In this document: positions 15,961 through 26,904 of the stretch, piece after piece
Layout: each line of letters begins with the position of its first letter
Numbering within the stretch: the stretch's first letter is position 1
Assembly (NCBI RefSeq): GCF_021190915.1
Contig: NZ_JAIOAP010000002.1
Span: 62,001 to 126,000 of the forward strand
From: Cohnella silvisoli
GTDB taxonomy: Bacteria > Bacillota > Bacilli > Paenibacillales > Paenibacillaceae
Length of the DNA: 64,000 nt
Reading direction: 5' to 3'
The notes under the pieces: generated by a model
What the model was told of the DNA's origin: nothing
The model's input: the letters and a program-made list of their open reading frames with translations, nothing else
Databases searched by the model: none
Made by a program: the position numbers and the translations under genes

Positions 15961-17594
15961 TGGACGATAATCTTTCCTTTCATGAAATTCTTGTGCGGCT
16001 CGCAATAATACTCGTAGGTGCCGAGTTTATCCAGCTTGATCGTCGCCGACTGTCCTTTGTCCAGCAAATCGATCTTAAACGAACCGTCTACCGCTACGGC
16101 ATTATGCTTCATATCGTCGCGGTTGATGAACTCAATCGTCGTTCCCGCTTTAACCGTAAGTTCCGTAGGCGTGAACGAGTAGTCCTTCATTTCGATTATA
16201 ACCTTCGTTGGAGCCGGAACCGGAGGAGCGGCTTTGCCAACGGTTGTCCCCGTGAAAGTAGTCGGGTTAACGACAAACCATACATCTCCGAGCGATTGTC
16301 CTTTCAAGTCGCCGCGTTTAGCATCCTGGAAAAAGTAGTAAAGCGGATATCCCTTAAACGTCGTTTGCTCGGAGCCGTCGCTTCTCTTGATTTCCCCGAA
16401 GTCCTCCGCTTTCAAACCCTTAGGGATCACGATTGAATCCGCATAGAATGCAGGCCACTTAACCAAGCAATCCCCTGTGCAAACGCTCGAACCCGTCGGA
16501 TCCTTGTCAAAATAATACAGAGTAACACCCTTGCTGTCGACCAAATAATTGCCTAATTTCGCATCGGTTCCAAGTCCGACCGTGTAGAACGGCTGCTTAA
16601 TAAGGAACCAGACATTGTTTGCCCCTTCTCCGTTTATGTCGCCGGCTTTCGTGTCCTTGAGGAAGTAATAGAGCGGCCAACCTTCATAAGTCAGTTGTTT
16701 CGCCCCGTCCGAGCGAATGGATACCCCGAATTCTTTGTCATCCAGATTATCCGGAAGCAATAACCGATCCGAGTAAAATACCGGCCAATTCGTCAAGCAA
16801 GCGCCTTGGCAAGTGCTTAAATCGGCCATGTCTTTCGTGAATAAGTAGAGTGCCATGCCTTTGCCATCCGTTAAATACGTCGTGCCGTCCGCAGCCTTCT
16901 GGATGTCGATTCGCTGACCTTCCAGCAGCATCGCTTTATCGGCGGAAACCGCCTTTTGTTCAACGAGCTCGTGAAGCAGCGTATGCGTCGCTTCTTTAGG
17001 CATCGCTTGGAGCGTTTCGGTTAAAGCGACAGCCAAGTCGCGGTTCGTAAATGGCGTTACGGCAGCCGCCCGGGATAAACCTTGAGTCGCAGCGAACTGC
17101 AAAGTATCCTTGTAGGCGAAATCGCTGCCGGAATGGTAACGCAGCGACTCCAGCATGACTTTGTAAAGCTGTTGGGATGTGATCGGCGCGTTCGGATCGA
17201 ATCCACCGGTCACCGTTCCGTTCCAGCCGTATTCGGGATGACTCTTGAGGTAGGCAAGTATAGGGCGGTTTGCTTTGCCTGCCTTATCGGAATCCGCGAA
17301 ACTCTCCATCCCCGTATAACTTTGCGCTTCTTGTTCTTTGCCAATGAGCCTCAATTGCAAAATGGCGGCTTGAAGCCTTGTCGTTGTTTTACTCAAATAC
17401 GCATCCGTTACTCCTTGACCGTCACCCCGCAGTACTCCCAGCTCAGTTATAGCGCCCGCAGAGGTCGTTGTTTGCACTGTGGCTGTTGTACCCGTAGTTG
17501 TCGGCTGGGTTCCCTCCGCAAACGCTGTCAGAGGCATCAGGGCCAATCCTAGTACCAGACCAATCGATAACATCCTTCGGCTTCCCTTGATCAT
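15957..17594 (-). CDS. Secreted protein: helical N-domain, YxFxxD repeats and cupredoxin
   Basis: A 545-residue secreted protein. A Sec signal peptide (ending near TAFAEG) is followed by about 190 residues resembling S-layer homology sequences, then two tandem copies of the secreted repeat of unknown function (PF03640/COG4315), with LYLFTKD, LYYFLKD, LYYFDKD and LYYFFQD as four YxFxxD motifs and paired Cys in CQGAC and CTGDC. A C-terminal cupredoxin has His in KHNA and Cys-His-Met in CEPHKNFM. It has no lipobox. ATG at 17594 is assumed; TTG at 17600, nearer to GGGG, is also possible. It starts the cupredoxin pair after the thyA terminator. Confidence 0.9.
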   Translation of the reverse strand: MIKGSRRMLSIGLVLGLALMPLTAFAEGTQPTTTGTTATVQTTTSAGAITELGVLRGDGQGVTDAYLSKTTTRLQAAILQLRLIGKEQEAQSYTGMESFADSDKAGKANRPILAYLKSHPEYGWNGTVTGGFDPNAPITSQQLYKVMLESLRYHSGSDFAYKDTLQFAATQGLSRAAAVTPFTNRDLAVALTETLQAMPKEATHTLLHELVEQKAVSADKAMLLEGQRIDIQKAADGTTYLTDGKGMALYLFTKDMADLSTCQGACLTNWPVFYSDRLLLPDNLDDKEFGVSIRSDGAKQLTYEGWPLYYFLKDTKAGDINGEGANNVWFLIKQPFYTVGLGTDAKLGNYLVDSKGVTLYYFDKDPTGSSVCTGDCLVKWPAFYADSIVIPKGLKAEDFGEIKRSDGSEQTTFKGYPLYYFFQDAKRGDLKGQSLGDVWFVVNPTTFTGTTVGKAAPPVPAPTKVIIEMKDYSFTPTELTVKAGTTIEFINRDDMKHNAVAVDGSFKIDLLDKGQSATIKLDKLGTYEYYCEPHKNFMKGKIIVQ

Positions 17595-17680
17595 TCGCAA
17601 TCTTTCCCCTTCCGTAATAGGATCATATAAGCTAACGGAAGAAATTGAATTACGGTTTGAATTATTTTTGGATAAAAAAA

Positions 17681-17720
17681 GACCCTCTTACCTGTCCATC
17701 AGCGGACGTGCAAGACGGTC
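17681..17720 (-). terminator. Terminator of thyA
   Basis: On the minus strand GACCGTCTT and AAGAGGGTC pair (one mismatch) around an inner GTCC/GGAC stem, followed by TTTTTTT. It isolates thyA from the cupredoxin genes. Confidence 0.7.
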
Positions 17721-17733
17721 ACTTCATTGTTGG

Positions 17734-18528
17734 TTATACGGCAACGGGAGCTTTAATGGCCGGGTGGTGCTCATACCCCGTGAATTCGAAGTCCTCGAAC
17801 GTGTAATCGAATATGGAATCGGGCTTATTATGAATAATTAATTTCGGCAACGGAAGTGGCTCTCTGCTCAATTGCAGCTTAACCTGCTCCAGATGGTTGC
17901 TGTAAATATGAACATCGCCGCCCGACCAAATAAACTCGCCAACCTCAAGCCCGCATTGCTGTGCGATCATTTGGGTCAACAAGGCGTAGGATGCGATATT
18001 AAACGGCAACCCCAAGAAAGTATCGACGGAACGCATCGTCAGCATGCACGACAACTTCCCTTCGGCAACGTAAAATTGGAAAACAAAATGGCAAGGCGGC
18101 AGCTTCATCTCGTCGATCACTGCGACGTTCCAGGCGCTCACAAGGTGTCTGCGCGAATTAGGATTATTCTTAATGCCGTTAACTACCTGCTGGATTTGGT
18201 CGATCGTCCGGCCGTCAGGCGTTTCCCACGCGCGCCATTGGGAGCCGTATACGGGACCAAGATCGCCATTCTCGTCGGCCCACTCGTCCCAGATTTTCAC
18301 TCCGTGTTCTTTCAAATAAGTAATATTCGTATCGCCTCTTAGAAACCACAGAAGCTCGTGTACGATCGATTTTAAATGCAGCCGCTTCGTAGTCACCAAG
18401 GGAAAACCCTTGGATAGATCATATCTCAGCTGTCTGCCAAACACGGACAACGTTCCGGTGCCGGTCCGATCTTCCTTCACGACACCGTTATCTAGTACAT
18501 CTTGAAGCAAATCTAAATAATTACGCAA
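17734..18528 (-). CDS. thyA: Thymidylate synthase
   Basis: A 264-residue thymidylate synthase, converting dUMP to dTMP with methylenetetrahydrofolate and yielding dihydrofolate. Seen: [13 protein letters not shown] near residue 20, the folate and phosphate sites RRHLVSAWN, the catalytic Cys in [23 protein letters not shown] and the C-terminal IKAPVAV, as in the E. coli enzyme. The start is taken as TTG at 18528, giving exactly 264 residues and a GGGGTG site at a good distance; a GTG at 18537 is open but lies on that site. Its usual neighbour folA lies 4 kb further on. Confidence 0.96.
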   Translation of the reverse strand: MRNYLDLLQDVLDNGVVKEDRTGTGTLSVFGRQLRYDLSKGFPLVTTKRLHLKSIVHELLWFLRGDTNITYLKEHGVKIWDEWADENGDLGPVYGSQWRAWETPDGRTIDQIQQVVNGIKNNPNSRRHLVSAWNVAVIDEMKLPPCHFVFQFYVAEGKLSCMLTMRSVDTFLGLPFNIASYALLTQMIAQQCGLEVGEFIWSGGDVHIYSNHLEQVKLQLSREPLPLPKLIIHNKPDSIFDYTFEDFEFTGYEHHPAIKAPVAV

Positions 18529-18577
18529 GGAAAACACCCCGGGCGATAGATTTTTGTTGTTAATTGTATCATTCCGC

Positions 18578-19072
18578 TTAACGGTCTGTCGATGAGAACC
18601 GTTGGGCGCGGCGTTTCATACGGAGCTCGTGGCGCTCCGGGGCGCTGTCGAACAATTTCCGCTCCGCATCGGTTTCCGGTAGCACAGACGGTACCGGGGT
18701 CGGTTTCCCCTGCTCATCGACAGCCACGAAAGTGGAAAAAGCCGTGACCGTTATTCTCCGTTCGCCAGTGAATAAATTTTCCGCTCGGACGACAACGTAC
18801 ACTTCCATGGAGCTTCTGCGGGTCCATGTGACGAACGCCTCAAGCTCTACCGCCTCACCCATGCGGATGGGGGACAGAAAGTCGAGACTATCCGTAGAGG
18901 CCGTTACAACAGGTTTCCCGGAATGCCTCATGGCCGAGATCGCGGAAATTTTGTCGATGTATTTCATGAGCGTTCCGCCGAACATCGTGCCATGATGATT
19001 CGTATCCGTTGGGAATACAAGCTCTGTCATGATGGAGCGGGATCGGCTTACCGGTCTGATTTCTTCGTTCAT
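18578..19072 (-). CDS. Acyl-CoA thioesterase (hotdog fold)
   Basis: A 164-residue hotdog-fold thioesterase of the BACH/YciA/YkhA group, which hydrolyses acyl-CoA to fatty acid and CoA in the cytosol. The signature [18 protein letters not shown] near residue 24 contains the active-site Asp region, and [17 protein letters not shown] follows. The C-terminal tail is charged ([16 protein letters not shown]). AAAGGGG precedes the ATG. It is divergent from the Uma2-type gene. Confidence 0.92.
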   Translation of the reverse strand: MNEEIRPVSRSRSIMTELVFPTDTNHHGTMFGGTLMKYIDKISAISAMRHSGKPVVTASTDSLDFLSPIRMGEAVELEAFVTWTRRSSMEVYVVVRAENLFTGERRITVTAFSTFVAVDEQGKPTPVPSVLPETDAERKLFDSAPERHELRMKRRAQRFSSTDR

Positions 19073-19153
19073 GCCTTTAATCCCCTTTGTCCATTTTTTC
19101 TAGTCTACATGTTATAATCGGAAAAAGAAAACGTTTATTCTGGAGGTTATTAA

Positions 19154-19753
19154 ATGAGTGATTCGAAGAAAAAAGATCCTCAAGATCCACAAATCAAAGA
19201 ATCTCCGGTGACTTACGAAATTTATGCAGAAATGCCTGATGACGGTAACCGTTATGAAATTGCCGACGGACAATTGGAATTAATGAGTCCCGGCCCTAAT
19301 CCGTATCATCAGATTTTATTATCCGAGCTTAATCGGAAAATCATTGACGATTGCAGCAATGATTATATGATATTCTTCGCGCCGTTAGACGTTATATTAT
19401 CCGATATCGAAGTGCGTCAGCCTGACTTGATTATGGTCCACCGCAGCCGTTTGCATATCATTAGCAATCGCGGAATCGAGGGGGCTCCCGATCTTGTCGT
19501 GGAAATCAGCTCCGAGTTTTCCCTCAGACGGGACAAAGTCCAGAAAACGAAAGCTTACGCCAAGTACGGAATTCCTGAATATTGGGTCATTGATATGACG
19601 AACTACACGCTAGAGCAATATATTCTACACGATCGCGCATATGAACTCGTCGAGCTTTACTCAGGTGACGAGCGCATTACCTCGGAGAAGCTGCAGTGCG
19701 TATCGTTCACGATGAACGATCTCATGAAGGATCTCTCGAAGCTTTCCAACTAA
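19154..19753 (+). CDS. Uma2 family protein (PD-(D/E)XK-like)
   Basis: A 199-residue Uma2/DUF820 protein with a restriction-endonuclease-like fold. Typical features are RYEIADGQLELMSPGPNPYHQ near residue 36, VRQPDLIMV (catalytic Asp) near residue 92, DLVVEISS (Glu) and KTKAYAKYGIPEYWVID. A ribosome site (GGAGG) precedes the ATG, and TATAAT at 19113-19118 may be its -10 box. The cellular role of the family is not known, although it is common in cyanobacteria and often near mobile elements. It stands alone here, with a strong terminator. Confidence 0.9.
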   Translation: MSDSKKKDPQDPQIKESPVTYEIYAEMPDDGNRYEIADGQLELMSPGPNPYHQILLSELNRKIIDDCSNDYMIFFAPLDVILSDIEVRQPDLIMVHRSRLHIISNRGIEGAPDLVVEISSEFSLRRDKVQKTKAYAKYGIPEYWVIDMTNYTLEQYILHDRAYELVELYSGDERITSEKLQCVSFTMNDLMKDLSKLSN

Positions 19754-19763
19754 TTAGATGTGA

Positions 19764-19823
19764 AAATAAACCTTTATGAAGGCCGACCACGATTTGTCGT
19801 GTGACCCTCATAAAGGTTTATTT
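19764..19823. terminator. Bidirectional terminator between Uma2 and lpdA
   Basis: AAATAAACCTTTATGA at 19764-19779 pairs perfectly with TCATAAAGGTTTATTT at 19808-19823; an inner CACGA/TCGTG hairpin sits in the loop. Confidence 0.85.
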
Positions 19824-19832
19824 GTATTCTAC

Positions 19833-21254
19833 TTATGATTTTGGAGCAATTGTGTGGATCGGATGACCCATCGCGAGTTCAGCGGCGTCCATCGTGATCT
19901 CTGCCAACGTTGGATGAGCATGAATCGTCAGTGCGATATCCTCGATCGTAGCGCCCATCTCGATCGCGAGACCGATCTCCGCAATCATATTAGATGCTTC
20001 TACGCCCGCAATCTGCGCGCCGAGTACTAGACCGCTGTCCACGTCATGAATAAGCTTCAGGAAACCGTCGGAACCGTTCAGCGTGACCGCGCGGCCATTC
20101 CCGCCGAACGGGAACTTGCTGGACTTCACGTTGTGGCCTTTTTCCTTCGCTTCTTTTTCCGTATATCCGACGCTAGCGCATTCGGGATCGGAGAAAGCGA
20201 CGGCAGGAATACATTTATAATCTACTTTAGATGGCAGTCCGGCGATGGCTTCAGCCGCGACCTTCGCTTCGTAAGAAGCTTTATGCGCTAGCGCAGCACC
20301 AGGAACGATGTCGCCGATAGCGAAAATATGCTTGATGTTCGTACGGCATTGATCATCGACTTCGATCAAGCCGCGCTCGCCGACTTTAACGCCAATTAGA
20401 TCAAGACCGAGCTCTCCATCCGTATTCGGACGGCGACCGACAGTAACAAGAAGATAATCCGCCGTAACCGACTTCGACTCTCCGCCGACTTCATACGTCA
20501 CGGTGACTTCCTTGTCGGTTTGCTCAGCGCCTTTAGCAAGTGCGCCATTCACGATATCGACGTTTGATTTCTTAAGCTTCTTCACGACAAGCTGGCTCAT
20601 GTCTTTGTCGAAGCCCGGAAGAATCGTGTCCGCGCCTTCCAGCACGGTGACTTTCGTTCCGAATTTCGCGTACATTTGGCCAAGCTCGATGCCGATGTAT
20701 CCGCCGCCGATGACGATAAGGCTCTTCGGCAATTCAGGCAACGATAGCGCTTCGGTAGAGGACAGAATACGTCCGCCGAACGGGAACGGCTTCAGTTCGA
20801 TCGGACGGGAACCCGTCGCGATGATACAGTTCTTGAAACGGTAACGGGGAGCTTCTTGATCGTTGAACAAACGAGCTTCATTTTCATTGATGAACATCAC
20901 TTCGCCGTTGAACATTTGAACCTTGTTTGCTTTAAGGAGCATTTCCACGCCGCCTGTCATTTTGTTGACGACGGACGTTTTATATTCTTGTACTTTACCG
21001 AAATTTACGCCAATGTTCTCTGCAGACAATCCGTAATCCGCTGCATGCTGCATGGCTTCGTAGTGATGCGCTGCGTTAATTAACGCTTTTGAAGGGATAC
21101 AGCCTACGTTCAAGCAGACGCCGCCGAACTTCGCTTTATCCGCGATAATTACTTTCTGGCCCAATTGAGCAGCACGAATAGCGGCAACGTAACCGCCGGG
21201 ACCGGCACCTACGATTAGCAAATCGATATCTAGAGAAGCGTCTCCTACTACCAT
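19833..21254 (-). CDS. lpdA: Dihydrolipoyl dehydrogenase (E3)
   Basis: A 473-residue flavoprotein that reoxidises dihydrolipoamide on E2 with NAD as acceptor. FAD site [16 protein letters not shown] near residue 15, redox disulfide [16 protein letters not shown] site [11 protein letters not shown], second FAD motif IFAIGDI, and the His-Glu pair in HAHPTLAEI at the C-terminus are intact. Its GGAGGTG ribosome site is formed by the last codons of pdhC, so the genes are tightly coupled. Last gene of the pdh operon, followed by a terminator. Confidence 0.97.
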   Translation of the reverse strand: MVVGDASLDIDLLIVGAGPGGYVAAIRAAQLGQKVIIADKAKFGGVCLNVGCIPSKALINAAHHYEAMQHAADYGLSAENIGVNFGKVQEYKTSVVNKMTGGVEMLLKANKVQMFNGEVMFINENEARLFNDQEAPRYRFKNCIIATGSRPIELKPFPFGGRILSSTEALSLPELPKSLIVIGGGYIGIELGQMYAKFGTKVTVLEGADTILPGFDKDMSQLVVKKLKKSNVDIVNGALAKGAEQTDKEVTVTYEVGGESKSVTADYLLVTVGRRPNTDGELGLDLIGVKVGERGLIEVDDQCRTNIKHIFAIGDIVPGAALAHKASYEAKVAAEAIAGLPSKVDYKCIPAVAFSDPECASVGYTEKEAKEKGHNVKSSKFPFGGNGRAVTLNGSDGFLKLIHDVDSGLVLGAQIAGVEASNMIAEIGLAIEMGATIEDIALTIHAHPTLAEITMDAAELAMGHPIHTIAPKS

Positions 21255-21258
21255 TGGA

Positions 21259-22632
21259 TTACACCTCCATCACAAGCAACTCAGGATCGCTGAGCAGCTG
21301 TTTAATGTAATTTAAGAAATTTTGAGCCGTTGCGCCATCGATAATACGGTGGTCGAAGCTGAGCGAAAGTGCCATAACCGGAGCAATTACGATCTCGCCG
21401 TTCTTGACGACGGCTTTCTCGGTAATCCGGCCCGTTCCCAGAATCGCAACCTCAGGGAAGTTGATGACCGGCGTGAAGAACATGCCGCCCGCTGAACCGA
21501 TGTTCGTGATCGAGATCGTGCTGCCTTTCATATCGTTCGACGCCAACTTGCCGTCGCGCGCACGGGAGGCGAGATCGCGAATTTCGTTCGCGACGGACCA
21601 CACGTTCTTACGATCTGCATCAAAAATTACCGGAACGACCAATCCGTTATCCGTATCCGTTGCGATACCGATATTGTAGTATTTCTTGTAGACGATTTCG
21701 TTAGCTGTCTCGTCGATCATCGCATTCAAAGCCGGGAATTCACGGCAAGCCGCAACGAGCGCTTTAACGATAAACGGCAGGTAAGTCAGCTTGACGCCCT
21801 TCTTCTCGGCAATCGGTTTCGCCCGCGTACGCAAAGCAACCAAACCCGTAACGTCTACTTCATCCATCAACGTAACATGAGGTGCCGTATAAACGGATTT
21901 AACCATAGCGTTGGCAATCGCTTTGCGAATCCCTTTGAACGGAACTCTCTCTTCGACTCCAGGTCCGCTTACCGTCGCCTTCGGCGCAGCTGCATCCTTT
22001 GATACTGCCGGTGCTGCCGCACTTGCAGACGCTTCAGCAGCAGCCTCGGCTGCCTTCGGCGCACCGCCGGCTATAAACCCTAGCACGTCTTCACGGGTAA
22101 TACGTCCGTTCTTGCCGCTGCCGGATACTTCGGCGATGGTTACGCCTTTCTCGCGTGCGAACTTACGAACGCTAGGCGTGGCAAGAATTAATCCGCCGGA
22201 AGCAGGTTTTGCCGCTTCCGGTGCCGTTGCAGCTGCCGGAGCAGAGGCTTCAGGCGCTGGAACCGTCTCGGTTGCAGGCTGTTGAGCGGGTTGGCCTTTC
22301 GTATCCGCTCCGCCGGTTGCGCTGTCGCCGGAAGCACCGCTTGCCGCTTGAGCATGACTGTCTTCGGAAGGCTCCTGATGAGGAACTTCGCCTTCCGCTT
22401 CAATAATCGCAACGACTTCGCCGACATGCATAACTTGTCCGTCTTTGGCGAGCACTTCAACCACTTTGCCGTTAACCGGGCAAGGCACTTCTACGATCGC
22501 TTTATCGTTCTGTACTTCCATAATGATATCATCGTCCGTTACCGTCTGGCCCGGCGCGATATGCATTTTGACGATTTCGCCTTCATGCAGTCCTTCGCCC
22601 AGCTCCGGGAACCGATATTCAAATCTCGTCAC
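21259..22632 (-). CDS. pdhC: Pyruvate dehydrogenase E2, dihydrolipoyl acetyltransferase
   Basis: A 457-residue acetyltransferase, the core of the pyruvate dehydrogenase complex. Residues 1-78 are a lipoyl domain with Lys44 (in QNDKAIVEV) as lipoylation site. An Ala/Pro-rich linker runs to about 145, the peripheral subunit-binding domain is at about 149-187 ([13 protein letters not shown]...ITREDVLGF), and the catalytic domain carries His428 and Asp432 in SFDHRIIDG. It has a single lipoyl domain. It starts 16 bases after pdhB with an AGGAGG-type site. The branched-chain E2 is a possible paralog, but the E1/E3 setting fits pyruvate. Confidence 0.95.
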   Translation of the reverse strand: MTRFEYRFPELGEGLHEGEIVKMHIAPGQTVTDDDIIMEVQNDKAIVEVPCPVNGKVVEVLAKDGQVMHVGEVVAIIEAEGEVPHQEPSEDSHAQAASGASGDSATGGADTKGQPAQQPATETVPAPEASAPAAATAPEAAKPASGGLILATPSVRKFAREKGVTIAEVSGSGKNGRITREDVLGFIAGGAPKAAEAAAEASASAAAPAVSKDAAAPKATVSGPGVEERVPFKGIRKAIANAMVKSVYTAPHVTLMDEVDVTGLVALRTRAKPIAEKKGVKLTYLPFIVKALVAACREFPALNAMIDETANEIVYKKYYNIGIATDTDNGLVVPVIFDADRKNVWSVANEIRDLASRARDGKLASNDMKGSTISITNIGSAGGMFFTPVINFPEVAILGTGRITEKAVVKNGEIVIAPVMALSLSFDHRIIDGATAQNFLNYIKQLLSDPELLVMEV

Positions 22633-22648
22633 CTGGAAACCTCCTCAA

Positions 22649-23626
22649 TTAGAACTGAAGCACCTGATTCACGGATTTCACGATACGTGCAACGGAAGGA
22701 AGCCATGCATCCTCCACTTGCGCGAACGGATATACCGTATCTGGACCTGCGACGCGGAGCACCGGCGCTTCCAAGTGCAGGATTGCCTTTTCGTTAATTT
22801 GGGCAATGACTTCGGCTGCCGCACCGGAAGTTTTCTGAGCTTCCTGAACGACGATTGCCCGATTTGTCTTCTGAATCGATGCCACAATCGTGTCGATATC
22901 CAAAGGCATGAGCGTACGCAAGTCGATCACTTCGGCGGAAATGCCGTTTTTCTCGAGCTCGTCCGCCGCTTTCACGGACGTATGCACCATTAAACCATAA
23001 GTGATGATCGTAACGTCTTTACCTTCGCGAACGACTTTGGCTTTGCCGATCGGTACGGTGTAATCGTCTTCCGGAACTTCATCCCGGAATGCATGATACA
23101 AATTCAAATGCTCCATGAAGAACACCGGATCATTGTCGCGAATTGCCGAAATCAGAAGACCTTTAGCATCGTAAGGATTTGAAGGGATAACGACTTTAAT
23201 TCCCGGTGTTTGAATGGCCAGCCCTTCCAAAGAATCCGTATGCAATTCCGCCGCTTTTACGCCGCCGCCGAAAGGGGTGCGAAATACGATCGGAGCGTTG
23301 TAACGACCGCCGGACCGGTAGCGCATCCGAGCCGCTTGAACGAACATTTGATCCAATGCTTCATAGATAAAACCAACGAACTGGATTTCGGCAATCGGAC
23401 GGAACCCCTGGGTTCCAAGTCCGACAGCAAGGCCGCCGATAGCGGATTCCGCCAGAGGCGTGTCGAAAACCCGCGTCTCGCCGAACTCTCCTTGCAAGCC
23501 TTCCGTCGCGCGGAACACGCCGCCCACTTTGCCGACGTCTTCGCCGAATAGAATCACGTTAGGATCGCGTTTCAACTCAACGCGCATTGCGTCGCGAATC
23601 GCTTCCTTCATATTCATTTGAGCCAT
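22649..23626 (-). CDS. pdhB: Pyruvate dehydrogenase E1 beta subunit
   Basis: A 325-residue beta chain of the heterotetrameric thiamine-diphosphate-dependent E1. It carries [16 protein letters not shown], with the Glu that activates the cofactor, and the family stretches [22 protein letters not shown] and [16 protein letters not shown]. The frame is open for 35 codons upstream, but ATG at 23626, preceded by GGGAGAG, gives the usual length and N-terminus. It follows pdhA by about 75 bases in the operon. Confidence 0.95.
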   Translation of the reverse strand: MAQMNMKEAIRDAMRVELKRDPNVILFGEDVGKVGGVFRATEGLQGEFGETRVFDTPLAESAIGGLAVGLGTQGFRPIAEIQFVGFIYEALDQMFVQAARMRYRSGGRYNAPIVFRTPFGGGVKAAELHTDSLEGLAIQTPGIKVVIPSNPYDAKGLLISAIRDNDPVFFMEHLNLYHAFRDEVPEDDYTVPIGKAKVVREGKDVTIITYGLMVHTSVKAADELEKNGISAEVIDLRTLMPLDIDTIVASIQKTNRAIVVQEAQKTSGAAAEVIAQINEKAILHLEAPVLRVAGPDTVYPFAQVEDAWLPSVARIVKSVNQVLQF

Positions 23627-23702
23627 TCTGCTAAACTCTCCCCGCCAAGAGCGATCTGATGCGTCAGCGATGGAACATCGCCCGCCAGTCGTCTCGCAAA
23701 AT

Positions 23703-24854
<1,152 letters not shown>

Positions 24855-24856
24855 TT

Positions 24857-24886
24857 ATTATATCCCTGTTTAAGTGATTTGGTCAA
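24857..24886 (-). promoter_or_regulatory. Promoter of the pdh operon
   Basis: On the minus strand, TTGACC (24881-24886) and TATAAT (24857-24862) are separated by 18 bases, about 50 bases before the pdhA start. Confidence 0.7.
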
Positions 24887-25051
24887 AGAAAAACTCTAAA
24901 AATCCTTTGTTTATATAGCTTTTATCCATTTCATGTTTATATAACAGGATCGATAGAATTATGTAACAATATAATACACTCCTTTGTTTTTGACCTTCAT
25001 TTGGTTTTCCCTTGCCCGTGATTTCCCATACCTGCTAAGGAGGTTTGTCCA

Positions 25052-25807
25052 TTGAGCGACAGCCATTTATTTAAAAGAACGATCCATAAGCACGAGGTTC
25101 CTAGCGAATATCTACCTGAAGGTAACCGCACGATTCGCGTTTATTTACCACCGGGTTTTCAAGATTGGATTAGCTATCCCGTCGTTTATTGCCAGGATGG
25201 AGAAGACTTTTTTAACTTCGGTCGGATCGCTACTCATGCCCAAAGACTGATTATCGAAGAAGGCTGGGATCCTTTTATCATTGTCGGAGTTGATGTCGAT
25301 AAAAAAATTCGCACCTCGGAGTACGCCCCGGACGGGGAGCGATACGCAATATATACCCGTTTTTTCACCGAGGAACTCATTCCGTGGGTGGAATCTCATT
25401 ATCCCGTTCGCAATGTACCCGAGCAGAGAATACTGATTGGCGATTCGTTGGGCGGTGCCGTGTCCTTATCTCTTGCCATAGCTTACCCTAACTTATTCAA
25501 CCGCGTAATCTCTCTTTCGGGTGCTTTTTACGATGCGTATTTCGCGCAGATAGAGCTAGCCCCGACTTTAGAGCAAATTAGGATTTGGATGTTGATTGGA
25601 CTTCAGGAAAATGAATTTACGACTGACCGCGGAACATTCGACTTCGTGGAGTTGAACCGGAGAGCCTTTCAATTGTTGAAGGATAAAGGCGCCAAATCGC
25701 ACTACGTGGAAAAAGACGGGGAACACAAATGGGGTTTCTGGCAAAATGAGCTGCCCGAGGCGCTTGGAGCATTCCTTGGGCCGGCTCCAATGGAATTTAC
25801 TTTGTAA
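25052..25807 (+). CDS. Alpha/beta hydrolase, putative esterase
   Basis: A 251-residue esterase of the enterochelin-esterase/esterase D-like group. The nucleophile Ser is in LIGDSLGGAVSL near residue 132; an oxyanion strand VYLPPGF and YPVVYCQDGEDFFNFG precede it; the catalytic His is likely in GEHKWGFW near residue 230. No signal peptide is present, so it should be cytosolic. Start TTG at 25052 has TAAGGAGG before it. It is divergent from pdhA; the substrate is unknown. Confidence 0.9.
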   Translation: MSDSHLFKRTIHKHEVPSEYLPEGNRTIRVYLPPGFQDWISYPVVYCQDGEDFFNFGRIATHAQRLIIEEGWDPFIIVGVDVDKKIRTSEYAPDGERYAIYTRFFTEELIPWVESHYPVRNVPEQRILIGDSLGGAVSLSLAIAYPNLFNRVISLSGAFYDAYFAQIELAPTLEQIRIWMLIGLQENEFTTDRGTFDFVELNRRAFQLLKDKGAKSHYVEKDGEHKWGFWQNELPEALGAFLGPAPMEFTL

Positions 25808-25897
25808 AACGCGATAATTTCGATGCGGGTGCGATCTTCGGTAGGGGCTGTAGCATTACTTTAGCAGTTATAGCTTTGTGAGTTTTCAATACGATGG

Positions 25898-26431
25898 TTA
25901 GTCCTTTTCTGTTCGAGGGGGAAGGTGTTTGTCCATTTCTTCAAGCAGGCGCTTCACTTCTTCCTCCCCATGGGCGCCGCTCTTGCGGAAAGCGAGCAAT
26001 TGCTCGCGGATGTAGGCTTCCGTTTCGGCGTACTTCAATTCATTGTCCGATACGCCGCTCGGATCGTACCAGACGAATCCTCCGTCCGGACCGTTGCGTA
26101 AATACGCACAATTCCACTCCCCGGGATATTGGAACAAAGGAGCTCCAAGCGCCAAGGCAATCACGTCATCATGCTCGAGGGGGAGCAGATGATGGTACTC
26201 CTCCTCGGCTCCGCCGCCTGCCACATTCAGATGGAAAACCGCGTAATGCAAATAATGCTCGCCTGTTTCCGTATCCTTCACCAATCTATAAAGCTCATTT
26301 ACATCTTCCTTAAGCGCTTTAATCGGCTCCATGCGACGGGTTAGCTCGTCCTGAGACACGATACGAAGCTGTGTGAAGGATACAGGCAGCGGAGCGGAAA
26401 TTATTTTTTCTGATTGATCCGGCTTATCCAT
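25898..26431 (-). CDS. Hypothetical protein, 177 aa
   Basis: A soluble 177-residue protein beginning MDKPDQSEK, which I cannot assign to a named family. Notable stretches are YLHYAVFHLNVAGGGAEEEYHHL, a Trp/Tyr-rich WNCAYLRNGPDGGFVWYDP and a charged helical end. The start ATG overlaps the stop of the phosphatase gene as TGATG, with GGAG 5 bases before it, so it is coupled to that gene. The frame could extend further upstream but then would overlap the phosphatase by 45 bases. Confidence 0.8.
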   Translation of the reverse strand: MDKPDQSEKIISAPLPVSFTQLRIVSQDELTRRMEPIKALKEDVNELYRLVKDTETGEHYLHYAVFHLNVAGGGAEEEYHHLLPLEHDDVIALALGAPLFQYPGEWNCAYLRNGPDGGFVWYDPSGVSDNELKYAETEAYIREQLLAFRKSGAHGEEEVKRLLEEMDKHLPPRTEKD

Positions 26432-26904
26432 CAAGCTCCAACTCTCCCTTTGACCTTCTCCAACAGTTTCGCGCAACCTTCTGCAACTAGCTCATAGACC
26501 TCATCGAAATTACCGGAGTAGTAAGGATCCGGGACATCCGTAATCCCCTTCTCAGGCATTAAAGACAAAAACCGGACGATTTCCGCTCGAGCCGAAAGAC
26601 CGAGCATTTTCCTAATATCGCGTTCGTTCTTCGTATCCATCGCAACGATCAAGTCAAAGCTGCCGCCATCTTCGGCCGCAAGCTGTCTCGCTTTCATTCC
26701 ATCGTAGGAAATCGCGAAACGGTCCAGCACCCCGCGCGTACCTTCGTGCGGAGGGTGGCCGATATGCCAATCCCCGGTTCCGGCGGAATCGACCGTAATC
26801 TCTTTTTCGAGACCTTCGCGTTTAACCAAATCGCGGAATATTGCCTCCGCCATAGGCGAACGGCAAATGTTGCCCAAGCATACGAACAGTACGGAATAAC
26901 TCAT
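26431..26904 (-). CDS. Low molecular weight protein-tyrosine phosphatase
   Basis: A 157-residue LMW phosphatase that hydrolyses phosphotyrosine (or phosphoarginine in Bacillota such as YwlE). The P-loop VCLGNICRSPMAE gives the CX5RS motif near residue 8, and the acid is the Asp in DVPDPYYSG. ATG at 26904 is chosen because GGAGG lies 7 bases before it and the protein then begins right at the first strand. It overlaps the TRIC gene by 4 bases (ATGA) and the next gene by 1 base. Confidence 0.94.
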   Translation of the reverse strand: MSYSVLFVCLGNICRSPMAEAIFRDLVKREGLEKEITVDSAGTGDWHIGHPPHEGTRGVLDRFAISYDGMKARQLAAEDGGSFDLIVAMDTKNERDIRKMLGLSARAEIVRFLSLMPEKGITDVPDPYYSGNFDEVYELVAEGCAKLLEKVKGRVGA

